In this document: piece after piece, positions 31,600-41,929 of the stretch
How positions within the stretch are numbered: position 1 is the stretch's first letter
How the letters are laid out: every line of letters starts with the position of its first letter
DNA from: Myrmaecium sp. VS I D KN 1
Taxonomy: Eukaryota > Ascomycota > Dothideomycetes > Valsariales > Valsariaceae
Assembly (NCBI GenBank): GCA_019775845.1
Contig: JADQAV010000007.1
Location: 124,390 to 188,389 of the forward strand
Length of the DNA stretch: 64,000 nucleotides
Reading direction: 5' to 3'
Notes under the pieces: generated by a model
Database searches by the model: none
Told to the model about the DNA's origin: nothing
What the model saw: only the letters and a program-made list of their open reading frames with translations
Translations under genes and position numbers: made by a program

Positions 31600-34018
31600 A
31601 TTCAGGGCGGGGTTTTGGATCTCATGTGCGAGGGGGAAAAGTTTTATTATCATTATTGTCATATAGCATTTTGCATAGCCTTGTTGGCTTATTACTACTA
31701 AGCACCATCACTTGTACTTCAAGGTAACGAACAGTAAAATGTGCATAGATGTAACGGATGTCTGAATGAAGGGCTGCTCGTCCAGTTTGTCTGTTTATAT
31801 GTCAAGCTAACCACCTACTGTGAGGTGGTATACTTCCGATTGATGGGCAGCGCAGTCACCGTGCTCAAATCCCACGGGGGGCTTTCAACATCGGGAAACT
31901 CCTCAAGGATATTGCCAGAGCCATTATGAGGATGTTATTCTTCGTTAACGTCTAGTTACGACCATGTAAACTGTAATTACTTACATCGAAAGAAGCGATC
32001 GTCCCACTATGCCTCCCAAATCGGCATGTCCGAAGCGTAAGTCTCACAGAGGCCACGCGATCGTTATCTCTAGGAAACGGGGTCCTCGCTTCTCTCCTAA
32101 GAAGAACCATTCTAAAATCTCCCTTTCGAGTACCGTACCAAGTAAGCAAAACCGACTGAAGAAAAAACATAGGTACCTCAAGGGATTTCGCCGGTTCCTA
32201 GACGCTCTGCCATCTATCAATCAAGATGAAGAGAAAGAGCGTTAACTACAGATCAAGGTCTGTTATCAGACTGTCTTAAGGAAGATTATTAACGAGGTGT
32301 TCCTGCAACAGTCAGAGAACAGTCTCTCCTGAAAACACCGAAACCCTGTAAGGTATGGTGGAGTTACTACTAGGATTTTAATGCGTCCTTATGTGTTCGC
32401 AGCACCTCGTACGAGGGCGGTTTCGTTTGGGCGTTCTCTCTCTCTTCGTCAACAGGGAGAGGACTTGAAGTCAGAGGTATCGCTGGATTCGTTTGATGCA
32501 TAGAGACGGTGGCTGTTTCTCAGGGAGTTCATGTACAGCTTGCGCTGGTGGGTGTGCATGATGTGCTATAACAGCTCTTAAACGGCTGCTAAAGACCATC
32601 ACCTCGAAATCACTAATAGGACTCGCATCAAATCCTCAACCAATCCTCTCTGTGTTGGACTGACCCTGACCCATATACATGCTATAGCAGAAATCAGCTG
32701 AACATGGCAGCGTTGAGAGCGTTGCAAGCACTCAAGGTCGAGGCTGGGAGCCATCTACACCCGCCGCTTACCATCTTCTCGGCCGGTAACGAATGGTGTC
32801 TCAAGCAGTATCCATGCCGCCGATGGATCGAGAGGATCCAAAACCATTTCTAAAGCGGTCTCACGCCTAACAGTCAAGATAAATAGCCTAAAGGCCTTCT
32901 TGGTGATTCTGATCGACACCACGGTTCGGACAGGTACCTATAACGGCTACTACGTCGAAGGCGACCCGTACGAGCAAGTAGTACAAGCACGCTTCAAACA
33001 CATTGTACGTACCTGGTAAACGGCTCTCAACGGTGCCAGGCATCATACAAGCCGTTGACCCTAATACTCCGAAGCAGCCTGCCCTTCCAGGCCAAGGACG
33101 CAGTATTTTTCGTACTGCGGCTCTCCCCAACTTCGGCAAGACGCGACCGCAGAGTGCCAGCTATACATATAGTAGGTACATAAACAGGTACTGAACGCCC
33201 GGGCTATGGCACGCGAAACCGAAAAATCTGGATTGGTGTGCAGCTGACGTGAGCCACGGCGTGGGATGGAGATGATGATGAATTGGATGCCTGAAATACG
33301 CAAGGCCCCCCTCCCAAGGCTGCAGCCAAGCGTTATCGTATCTCGGATCTCACCTGCCTGCCGCCGCCCCTGTCTCCTCCTCTCCACCTTGCCACACACG
33401 CATGCGTGGGCGATGCCAATGCCGCACCCTGCTCCTGTCCGTAAGGCTGCCTGGCAAAATACGGGATTCGCTTTCTGTGGTGTTGAATGCTCCGAGACAA
33501 GAATTGAGTACGTCGGGGACGACTTGCTGACTACTAACTTTGAGTTAAGTCCTGTCTCGGTACTCTTAGCTCCATAGTACGGACAGATTGGCAACTTCCG
33601 CCCGCAACATCCGCAGTGTTTCCACTCCGACCCGCCAGGCGTTAACTATATGCCGCATCGCCCGTTGAACTCTCTCTCATCTATCCCGTATGTTACTCAT
33701 CCTGCCTTACCGTACTCCCGTTCAGGAGCAAATGGCGTTCAGCATACAGAATACCCATCTCCACCTCCGCCTGAGTTTGTGCCTCTCCAGCTGGCTTTCA
33801 AAGCCTTTCCGCGCGTAAGGGTCGGTACCTTACAAGATCGAGCAAGGCACCGGAGGCGATGGGGATGCAGTAATACGGGGGATAAAAGTAAGATGCTGCG
33901 CCCCTTGCATCGAATCGCCTCGTGACTGCTCGCTCGCTCCAACATCCGGAGAAAGGAGGGGGGGGAAGGGTGCGCAGAGTGCACTTATTATCATGTTAAG
34001 TCACACATGGGTCAGGTC

Positions 34019-34019
34019 A

Positions 34020-34066
<47 letters not shown>

Positions 34067-34077
34067 GCACATACACA
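34019..34077. repeat. (CA)n microsatellite
   Basis: About 59 bp of nearly pure CA dinucleotides with a few single-base interruptions. Confidence 0.95.
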
Positions 34078-36059
34078 TTGTCAGTTATGGGTATAATGGG
34101 GAAAAGGGGTGGACCTTGCACAACTGAAAGCATGCGGAGCCGAGAGCACGGTTAGCAACGGACGGGGAAGTGCTTCCGCTCTCCAGGGGGGCGGCCGGGG
34201 CGGGGGTTCAGCCTGACTATTCCATAGGGCAAACGGGCAGCGGATGGGAAGATTGTGCAACGCGGAATGCGGGATGCGGGATGCGGGATACCGCCGACGT
34301 GCGACACCGTATTTTCCGCAACGTGTACGATGCCTCATCCGGACAACGAGCTTGGGGGCTTGCGGTATCTTTTCCGCTCCGTATGCAAAGTATCCGTTCG
34401 AAATGGTTGATAGACTTCAGAGTCTAATAGCTAGTAGCGAGGTACTTTTGACTTTTCGGAGGGGGCAAGGCATGGCGAGAGAGACGCAAGTGATCATTGT
34501 TGAACTGTAATGGCTTCAGAGCATCGGCCATTATCGTTATGATTTGCATTAGCGTTCGCAATGCTGCTGCTGCTGCAGCTGCGGCGCTGTGAGCGGAGAT
34601 TTTTGCGGGAACGGTCGGCGCCGACGGAGAGGATGACTCTTCTCCATGCCTCCTGCGGTGCCGTCAGCAGTTCCACGGGCAGCGGCGATGGCCGGCAGAC
34701 CGCCAGTGTGGAGAGAAAGAAGGGGGTGGAAAGTGGAGGGTGGAGCGCGGAGTCTGGCTGAATGGTCTAACAGCAATAGTGTCCCCTTCTGGCGTCCCCA
34801 GGTCATGAGGATGTTCAAGGCCTTCTGGTCGCAATTTCCTCGAGGTGCGGCTCGTGACCTTTTTATATATATAGACTTCCAGCAAGCGTTATTTTGCGCT
34901 TTGGGGGGGGGGGAGGCGAGTGGGGGGAAAATCACGGATCAGTGTGAGGCGCACTGTGGAAAGGATGGAAGAGGGAAAGGGGGAAAGAAGCAAAAGGGGC
35001 CTGGATGAAAATTGACTGGTCGTGTTGTGTTGTGTGTGTTCATGTGGTGTTGGGCGCGCGCGCGCCGTTCACTTTATCGCGGGACGGGTGCCATCCATGG
35101 GGCTGGGGAAAAACCGCCCGGGCAGACGAGATACCCGAGACCAGATGGGGTGGTGGACGAGAGCGATTTCCCGCCGCGGACAGGCCAGGTATTTGGCGGG
35201 TGGGAGGGGCTTGCCGGCCGCGCGGAAGCTAAGGGAGGGGTGTCCCATGCTAGGACCGTTCACGGCCGCTCCGGGAAAGGGAGCAGCCCAAAGGTTCCTC
35301 AGCCCTGGGAGGGCCCCCCGGGAGGGAGCCCCTTGGACCAAGCGCAGTCTCTTCCAGGGGCTACCGAAGTGGGAGAGGGGGGAGGGCTTCACGCCAGTCA
35401 AGAGCCAAAACACAGAAACCGCGCCACCCTTGCACAACTGTGCGCCCACCGCCCTCCCACCGGGGGGAAGCTTGGACATGCGGGTATCATGAAGGGGTGG
35501 GGGTGGATAAGTATCTCCTTTGAGCACGCCGTCGTGGCCGTGTGTGGGTGAGCGAGGCAGCTGTCAGAGCAACCAAAACAGGGGGTGGAGCCTCGACCTT
35601 GGACGCGGAGGAGATCCGTGGACCGTGGCTCGCATCCAACGCTGCGGACGATGGAAACAGCCCGCGAGATGGATGGAAGATGCAGGTGGGAGGATGGGAG
35701 CAAACGCGGCCATTTGGCCAGATGACCTGCTCTCCGACGCGACCTCGACTCCCGACATCGCTTGGGCCTACTCCCTTTCCTTTCGTCTTCCGCTCGAACT
35801 GCAGCATGGCGATTCAGGCAGAGCGCAGTACAGATATTAGTGCACTGCTAAACCACCCCTACACAAGACGCAATCCCCGCGGACGAGGCTTCGAGAACGC
35901 GACGGGAGGATCATCCCTTTCGCAAACTCCCACACAAGATGGCGTTGTTTCTTTGCAGCCAGCCCGCCAGCCAGCCCCGATCTTCTCTTTTCCTCCGACG
36001 GGCGGACGTGGCTGCCATATCAGAGGGAAGCGCTCCGCCTCTTACACATCGACCCTCCG

Positions 36060-36103
36060 CGTCGGCTTTTCGCAAAGACGAATCCCTTGCGAAAAAGCCG
36101 ACG
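36060..36103. repeat. Inverted repeat / potential hairpin
   Basis: Arms at 36060-36075 and 36087-36103 are reverse complements except for one extra T/A in the run (CGTCGGCTTTT...CGCAA), around an 11-nt loop. It is followed by no T tract, so it does not look like a simple terminator. Confidence 0.8.
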
Positions 36104-37077
36104 CACTTGCTCAGCACCAGCGGTCGAGACAGGCTAGGACGCCCACGCAGCAGAGACGAATTAACTGGGGAATATAATGGGGAAAATTGGGTTTCTGTTT
36201 GGCGCGGATGGCAATGGCTATTAGTAGTCGAAAAAAAAAAACCTTGACCTACCATTAGCTCTCCCGTTCACGGACCCACGCGGAGGCAACAAGCGGCGGT
36301 GACTCCGTTGAGCGAAGGCGGGGGGACTCGGAAGGGGTCCTGACTGAAGTTTTGCACACCGTGTGGTGTGGGCTTCGCGCTCCGGACACACCGCGGTGGG
36401 AGGAAGTCTGTTAAGCTAGCGGGCGTTGTGGCCCGAAGGAATAGGGCCACACCTCAGCGCGCAAGGGAAAAAAAAGGAGCTCTCTCTCTCTCTTGTAGGG
36501 AGGTGTGGTCGAGCCGAGCGCGGATTGCAGCAGAATTGTGGGCTCCAACTGGAGCGGTAGCACCGCCAGTCCCAAGCCGACGCGAGACCAGCGCCTCTCC
36601 TGCATTCATGGACGCTTCACCTTCCCACCTTCGATCCACCGCTGACCTGTGCGGCTCCAGTTTTCTTCGAGAAAAAAAAAAGAGGAGACGGAGGGGTTGT
36701 TGATGCTCCGCCGACTTTGTCCATGGCGGGGAATTTTGGAGGGGTCAAGGGGCAGTTGCTGGTGTGATGTCCACCGTGTGTGTGGCGGCTGGCAAGCCAG
36801 TAGGATAGGTATGTATGCGTCGAAGGGACCGTGGTCTGGAAAATCCTGCGGGTGAGGTCGATATCGGTTGGCGTTCTGGCCCCTACCATCACTGTAGGTA
36901 TCTGAAGGTCAAAGATGTGCAATGCAAAACTCACGTTTCGGCAGCCAACAACATCAAACGGCGGGCAGCGTTGAGAGAGAATCTCATGGGGGCGCTGCCT
37001 GGGGCTAGCCGTGGGATGCCTGATCCGGGAAGCCATCCACCATCTTCGGGCCACGGCACACGGCTTCGAATGTGCGG

Positions 37078-37101
37078 NNCCCCCCCCCCCCCCCCCCCCC
37101 C
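37078..37101. other. 2-base N gap followed by a 22-C homopolymer
   Basis: NN at 37078-37079 directly precedes an uninterrupted run of 22 C. It is the same kind of mark as at 31466. Confidence 0.9.
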
Positions 37102-38565
37102 GGGCTGACCCCGGTGCTCTGTGTGGCTGGCCCGGGGGCTATATCAACGCTTATCTCGCAGATACTACGGGCGTATTCTGGAGCTTCATGTTCGCCGGCA
37201 GGTGAATGCATCATGTTCATTGAACGGCTGCTGCAAGGATTTTTCCGCCGCCGCTGCAGAGACAGTCGGTCGGCACTGCATGCGAGAGCTGTGGCGTGAG
37301 GAAGAAAGGGAAACGCCGACGGGAGCTGCGCGAATCCAGCTCCTCTATACGGAGTAAATATGGACATGGGGATGGGAGAAAGAGTTGAAGTGGCATATTT
37401 TCACATGGTGTTTGAGCAGTGTGTGCGTGTGCGTGTTTTGTAATCCGGATGGCGAATGAAATTTTTTCCCCTTCTATCTCCCTATGTTACTCCGTTGCAT
37501 ATCAGACGCGGCAGTACGATGACGTCTTTTCTCCGGTTTTCCCACCACCTCGTTCCCACCTCATACTCACCGCCACGGGCCTCGAGAGGAAAAGTGTGGG
37601 AAAACCGGAGAGTGCTGTCGGCGAATTACTGAGCGTGCAGCGAGCTGCCGAATGCCCTTCCGAGTGCAGAGAGTATGTAAGCACCGTGGAGTTTTCCTCC
37701 CGAGCTGTGGTGGTGATGCAGCCGAGTGGGAGGACACGTTGCTCCCCTCCCACCTCGATTGGTGTTGATGGTGTTGTGTTTTTTTGTATATCCCTACTAC
37801 TGTGCACCACGGCGACTGCACAGTCCAGAGCGCGGGCACCCGGGCAAAGTGCGAGTGTACACCCCGTGAATGGATTGTTCCATGCAGAAATCGACGCACT
37901 AGCCCCGGCAGCCGGGTTTAGGATCTGCGCCCCTCTAGCGCCCCTCCTGGCCAAGGTCGCGCACGGCCGTGGCGGATGTGTCAAGCGCCAGAGCTTCCCA
38001 GTCGAGCCGGGGCGCCCATACCTCACCCATCAGTGTGCCACCGCGCCGTCGATGAAATTTTGTATTTTCTGCCCGTGACAGGAGAAAGGAAAGGATAATC
38101 TGGTGGTCTTCTTGAGTTTCTGCTGTCCGAGCGAGCTAGGGCCGCTTGCTATATAATCACCCACCTCCTCTTCACCTCCTCCCGTCTGTCCTTCCCTTCT
38201 TTCTCCTCTCTTCTCTCCTATCCTTCTCCTCGTTCCCTTCTGCTTCCAGTCACCGTCAACCGTCAACCGTCAAGCATCGACAGTCGTGTCCTGTTTGCTC
38301 CATTACCTGTCGTTATCATCATCCGCAGACACGACGCTCCGCCTTCCGACCCACACCGCCTTGACCCGTGGTCTTTCAACAGGGCCGTAGCTCCACGTCT
38401 CTGTCATTTCGCGCACAGTCACCCGCCGCACTCTCATCCTTAAATACCGAAACCCCCACCGCGTTTTCCTCCCTCCACACAACAACCACAACCACCCTTC
38501 ATCTACAATTCGCCCTCACAACAATCACCCCCCATAAAGCGATTCCTCTCAACATCATTAGCACA

Positions 38566-39648
38566 ATGTTCTCCCGTACCGTTCCTCGCATTTTCGCTCA
38601 GCGTTCCGCTGTTCGCGCGACGCCTATCGCGGCTCGCTCTCCTGCGACCGCCTTCGTCCGCTCTTTCACCAACAAGGATGCCAAGGCCAACGCCGAAGTC
38701 GTCCAGGCCCAGGAGGTTCCTGTGGTCAGCTACGAGGGTGGCTCTCGCGTCGAGGAGCAGAACCTCAAGCCGGCCGACGCCAAGGCAAACCAGCCTGTCA
38801 GCCCTCCCGGTGCCGACGTCGAGAAGGTCGCCGTGCCTTTCAACCGTAACATCCTGAGCCAGTTGACCCCCACTCTCAAGAAGTTCACCCTGGACGGCAA
38901 GGTCGCTGTCGTCACTGGTGGTGGACGCGGTCTCGGTCTCAACATGTGCCAGGCTCTTGCCGAGGTCGGTGTCCGTGGTCTTGCTATCCTCGATGTGCAG
39001 GCCGACATTGGTGAGGCCGCGGCCAAGAAACTCTCCGAGCAGAGCGGCATCGATGTCCGCTTCTACCGCGTCGATGTCCGTGACGGTGGTGCCATCACCA
39101 GCTCTATCCAGGACGTCGTCGACCACTACGGCAAGATCGACATTCTCGTTAACTCCGCCGGTATTGCCGACTCGAACATTCCCGCCGAGACCTACGATGC
39201 GGAGATGTTCCGCCGTCTGATCGACATCAACATCACCGGCTCTTTCCTCGTTGCCCAGGCCGTCGCGCAGCACATGATCAAGAACAAGCAGCCTGGCTCC
39301 TTGATCTTCATTGCTTCCATGTCCGGCTCCATCGTCAACTATCCCCAGGAGCAGTCTTGCTACAACGCTTCCAAGGCCGGTGTGGTCCAGCTCGTCCGCT
39401 CCCTCGCTGCTGAGTGGGCTCGCTACGGCATCCGTGTCAACTCCATCTCCCCCGGCTACATGGACACTGCGCTGAACCGTGTCCCTGCTCTGGACGCCCA
39501 GAAGAAGATCTGGATCCAGCAGACTCCGCAGAAGCGCCTCGGTGACGTGGACGACCTCAACAACCTGGCTGTCTACCTCGCCTCCGATGCCAGCGCTTTC
39601 ATGACTGGCAGCAACCTCCTCATCGACGGTGGCTACAACCTCTGGTAG
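38566..39648 (+). CDS. Mitochondrial short-chain dehydrogenase/reductase
   Basis: An NAD(P)-dependent alcohol/polyol dehydrogenase of the classical SDR family with a likely mitochondrial presequence. The single exon from ATG 38566 encodes 360 residues; the frame is open upstream but without an ATG in good context. The N-terminus MFSRTVPRIFAQRSAVRATP is Arg/Ser/Ala-rich without acidic residues up to about residue 37, as expected of a matrix-targeting signal. After a linker, the cofactor loop is TGGGRGLG (117-124), NSAG is at 196-199, the catalytic Ser is near 251-254, and YNASK gives Tyr266 and Lys270. The segment AAEWARYGIRVNSISPGYMDT is shared almost word for word with the SDR at 0.4-1.7 kb. 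Codon choice is strongly C-ending and the 5' leader is CT-rich, suggesting high expression. The substrate is not deducible; xylulose, arabinitol or mannitol-type polyols are possible. Confidence 0.92.
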   Translation: MFSRTVPRIFAQRSAVRATPIAARSPATAFVRSFTNKDAKANAEVVQAQEVPVVSYEGGSRVEEQNLKPADAKANQPVSPPGADVEKVAVPFNRNILSQLTPTLKKFTLDGKVAVVTGGGRGLGLNMCQALAEVGVRGLAILDVQADIGEAAAKKLSEQSGIDVRFYRVDVRDGGAITSSIQDVVDHYGKIDILVNSAGIADSNIPAETYDAEMFRRLIDINITGSFLVAQAVAQHMIKNKQPGSLIFIASMSGSIVNYPQEQSCYNASKAGVVQLVRSLAAEWARYGIRVNSISPGYMDTALNRVPALDAQKKIWIQQTPQKRLGDVDDLNNLAVYLASDASAFMTGSNLLIDGGYNLW

Positions 39649-40995
39649 ACGATGAAATTGCATCGTTAGACCTTTTTCGTGCTCTTTTTGTAAGGCGTTC
39701 AAAGGCAAGAACAAAAAACTAGAACTCGGGTGTTCTTCTTTCACGATAGAACAGGCTTCATTTCAGGATTGTTTTTTCCTTCTGTTATCAACTTTCTTCT
39801 TCAATCTTTCGAGTACCTCAGCGACAATGCCTTTCGATACACGGGACAATTCCCTTCCTCTCTCTCCCTCTCGGGGTTAAGCTCCCGCGGCTCGAGAGAG
39901 GAAAAGTTCTCCCCCTTTTTTGAGATAGACACCGGTAATACAGGGTTTCATCGGAAACAAGCTTGGGGATTCATGCTTATGGGAGAGTGCTTCTAGAAGA
40001 CCCTCAATACAGTCTTAGACTTTTTTCCTTTAGGCATGCCTACGGGCTTGTCTATTGTTCATTCACGCGAAATCTTCGAGCAGCAGTGACTGGTTTTCAA
40101 ACCGTTCTCGATTGACCACGATTCAATTCAGCTCTGGCACGTTGAATTGAACCGGGGTTTGGCTTCTTTCAACGTCATGCCTAGCACACCCAGAAACACC
40201 GTCAAAATAGTGATCATGTCAGCCCTCTCCATCTTTCTCTAAGTCTACTTGTTCCGCTGAGCATCGGCTTTCCGTGTCGAATGTCCTACTCTTCTCCCAG
40301 TGAAGCGGATAGACCGATTACTGGCTATACTTATACATCTGTCGCCCTTCGAGAATGATTCGTCCGAGTAAAGACATGGAGATAGAGGTATCGGTTCGAA
40401 GAAGGCACGACGAGGCTGTCCTAACGCATCGATCTATGTATTTGTTTGTTTGTTTAACGACAATGTCTGGTTGTGCGTTGACTGGGAACCATGCTTGTCC
40501 GAAGGCGAAGGCGAAGGCGCAACGCGCGACGCGTCCCGGCTCTGATTCCAGATCCGCGGAAACTATACTTACTCACCATGGCATGTGAGTGAGGATGGAC
40601 GGGACGGTATGGTACGGTGCGGTACGGTTTCCGGGCAGGGTTCCAGGTTTGCGCGCGCGAGGGTGGTCGGGGGAAAGGAGGATGATTCGATGGCCATGCA
40701 TGCTTCACTTCACGTCTTCTTCATATTCATGAGTTGCTCTAGCGTAGGTAAATTAGCGTACCCGTTGTTTCGTTTGCCGTTTTCCTCTTGGGGAGTTTCG
40801 AGAAACGGCGGGGATGGGAATGCCATGGACAAGGAAGGTAGGAGTAGGTGGTGGGAAGTACGGAGTACTTAGGTAATGGTGTCACTCTTTGGCGATGACG
40901 ATGTCCATCCATATCGACCGCGCCGGTCGAAAAAAAAAGGACGGATTGCTTGCTTCCTCTTAACTCCGAGGAGTTGAATCATATACTGTATGTAC

Positions 40996-41011
40996 TGTAC
41001 TGTACAGTACA
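40996..41011. repeat. Perfect 16-bp palindrome TGTACTGTACAGTACA
   Basis: Exact self-complement with no spacer, built from the word GTACTGTAC. It is preceded by ATACTGTATGTACTG (40983-40997), so the same word family is repeated here three times. Confidence 0.9.
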
Positions 41012-41606
41012 TTGGTCGATATCGTGAACACTGATCAACGAATCGTGATTGAAATCTACATACATACACGCGGAGATTGGTTGGTTTTGTCCCGTTTATA
41101 GGTATCGTCGTCGGGGTACAAGAGCTCAAGTATCCGTACATCCCCATCCCCGTCCCCCCGGCTCGGACAACCGAAACGGCGAGGTTCCGACAGGGCTCCC
41201 CCCCCCACCTCCCGATTCAGACCAGCCCTCCCCCCCGCCGGACGGCTGGCTGTCGTCCACTGATGATCGATTGGCGATTCCGCACTTTGCCAAGCTAAGT
41301 TCAGTGCGGCCAGGGAGAAGCGAGAGCATCAGGGCAGGGGTGGGCGCGACGGGAGTTAAAAATCGCCGAAGGTCCGATGCGAAGGGGGGGAGCGAGGCCG
41401 GTTGCAGCAGATGCACGACGTCATCCCATGGTCGATCCGGAGGCTGCAGTCGTTGTCGTCGTCGGCGTCGTGTCGTGGAAGTGGAAGCGGGAGCCTGGGA
41501 GCTGGGAGTGCCCACCACCGATTGTCGTCGTTACTTAACTTTCCTTGGTACCATCGCGGCGCGGCATGCCGTTTCCTGGGCTTTCTATTATCTTCACACC
41601 CTCCCT

Positions 41607-41630
41607 CCCCCCCCCCCCCCCCCCCCCCCC
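41607..41630. repeat. Poly-C tract (24 nt)
   Basis: Uninterrupted C run about 300 bp before the ABC transporter start codon, within a CT-rich leader region. Confidence 0.95.
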
Positions 41631-41929
41631 AGGTTCACCGTCTCCACTCCCATCCTTCTCTTTAACTTTTCTCCTCCCCCATCTTCCCCATCCCCGCCGC
41701 CCCTGATTCCGCATACGTTGCTCTTCTCCTCCACCGCCTCTCCTTGCACTTCTCTCCTCCCTCCGGCGCCTGTCTCTTTGGGGGAGACCCATCATATCGG
41801 TGAGCGTTCGGGCATCCATCCGCGTCTCTCGTCGGTTTCGCGTCTCCTTTGCTCGGCCTCGAACGCATCGGCTGAGGTGATAAGGCGTCGCTCGATCATC
41901 GACCGCGAAACAGGCGTCGACGCGCCATC

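Larger units (their letters stand above)
31428..38565. other. 7.1-kb gene-poor region
   Basis: Short open frames occur on both strands, the longest about 219 codons at 37419-38078, but none shows a domain, family motif or splice continuity that I can support. Features inside: a G tract with NN, a TTTTTA repeat, a CA microsatellite, a GGGATGC-like heptamer run at about 34263-34290, GC-rich DNA at 35.0-35.9 kb, a hairpin at 36060-36103 and a C tract with NN. The last ~450 bp is pyrimidine-rich and must hold the SDR promoter and 5' leader. No transposase, reverse transcriptase or long terminal repeats were recognised. Confidence 0.5.
39649..41929. other. 2.3-kb region upstream of the ABC transporter
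   Basis: No gene recognised. Holds a perfect 16-bp palindrome, TACGGAGTACTTAGG-type words at about 40859-40873, GGTACGG repeats at 40607-40626 and a 24-C tract. A small upstream exon of the transporter cannot be excluded but the transporter ATG at 41930 gives a normal N-terminus. Confidence 0.5.

Noticed and set aside
32704-32853. Short frame beginning MAALRALQALKVEAGSH
   Set aside because: Only about 49 codons, no family recognised, stop codons follow; could be a decayed gene but cannot be supported.
37419-38078. 219-codon open frame in the gene desert
   Set aside because: No domain or coherent composition, and it ends shortly before the SDR leader; not enough support for a gene.
31428-38565. 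Possible transposon or virus-like fossil in the gene desert
   Set aside because: No terminal repeats, transposase, reverse transcriptase or integrase motifs recognised on either strand.
38503-39744. 413-codon open frame on the minus strand
   Set aside because: Antisense shadow of the mitochondrial SDR; composition is Val/Asp/Gly-rich without any domain.
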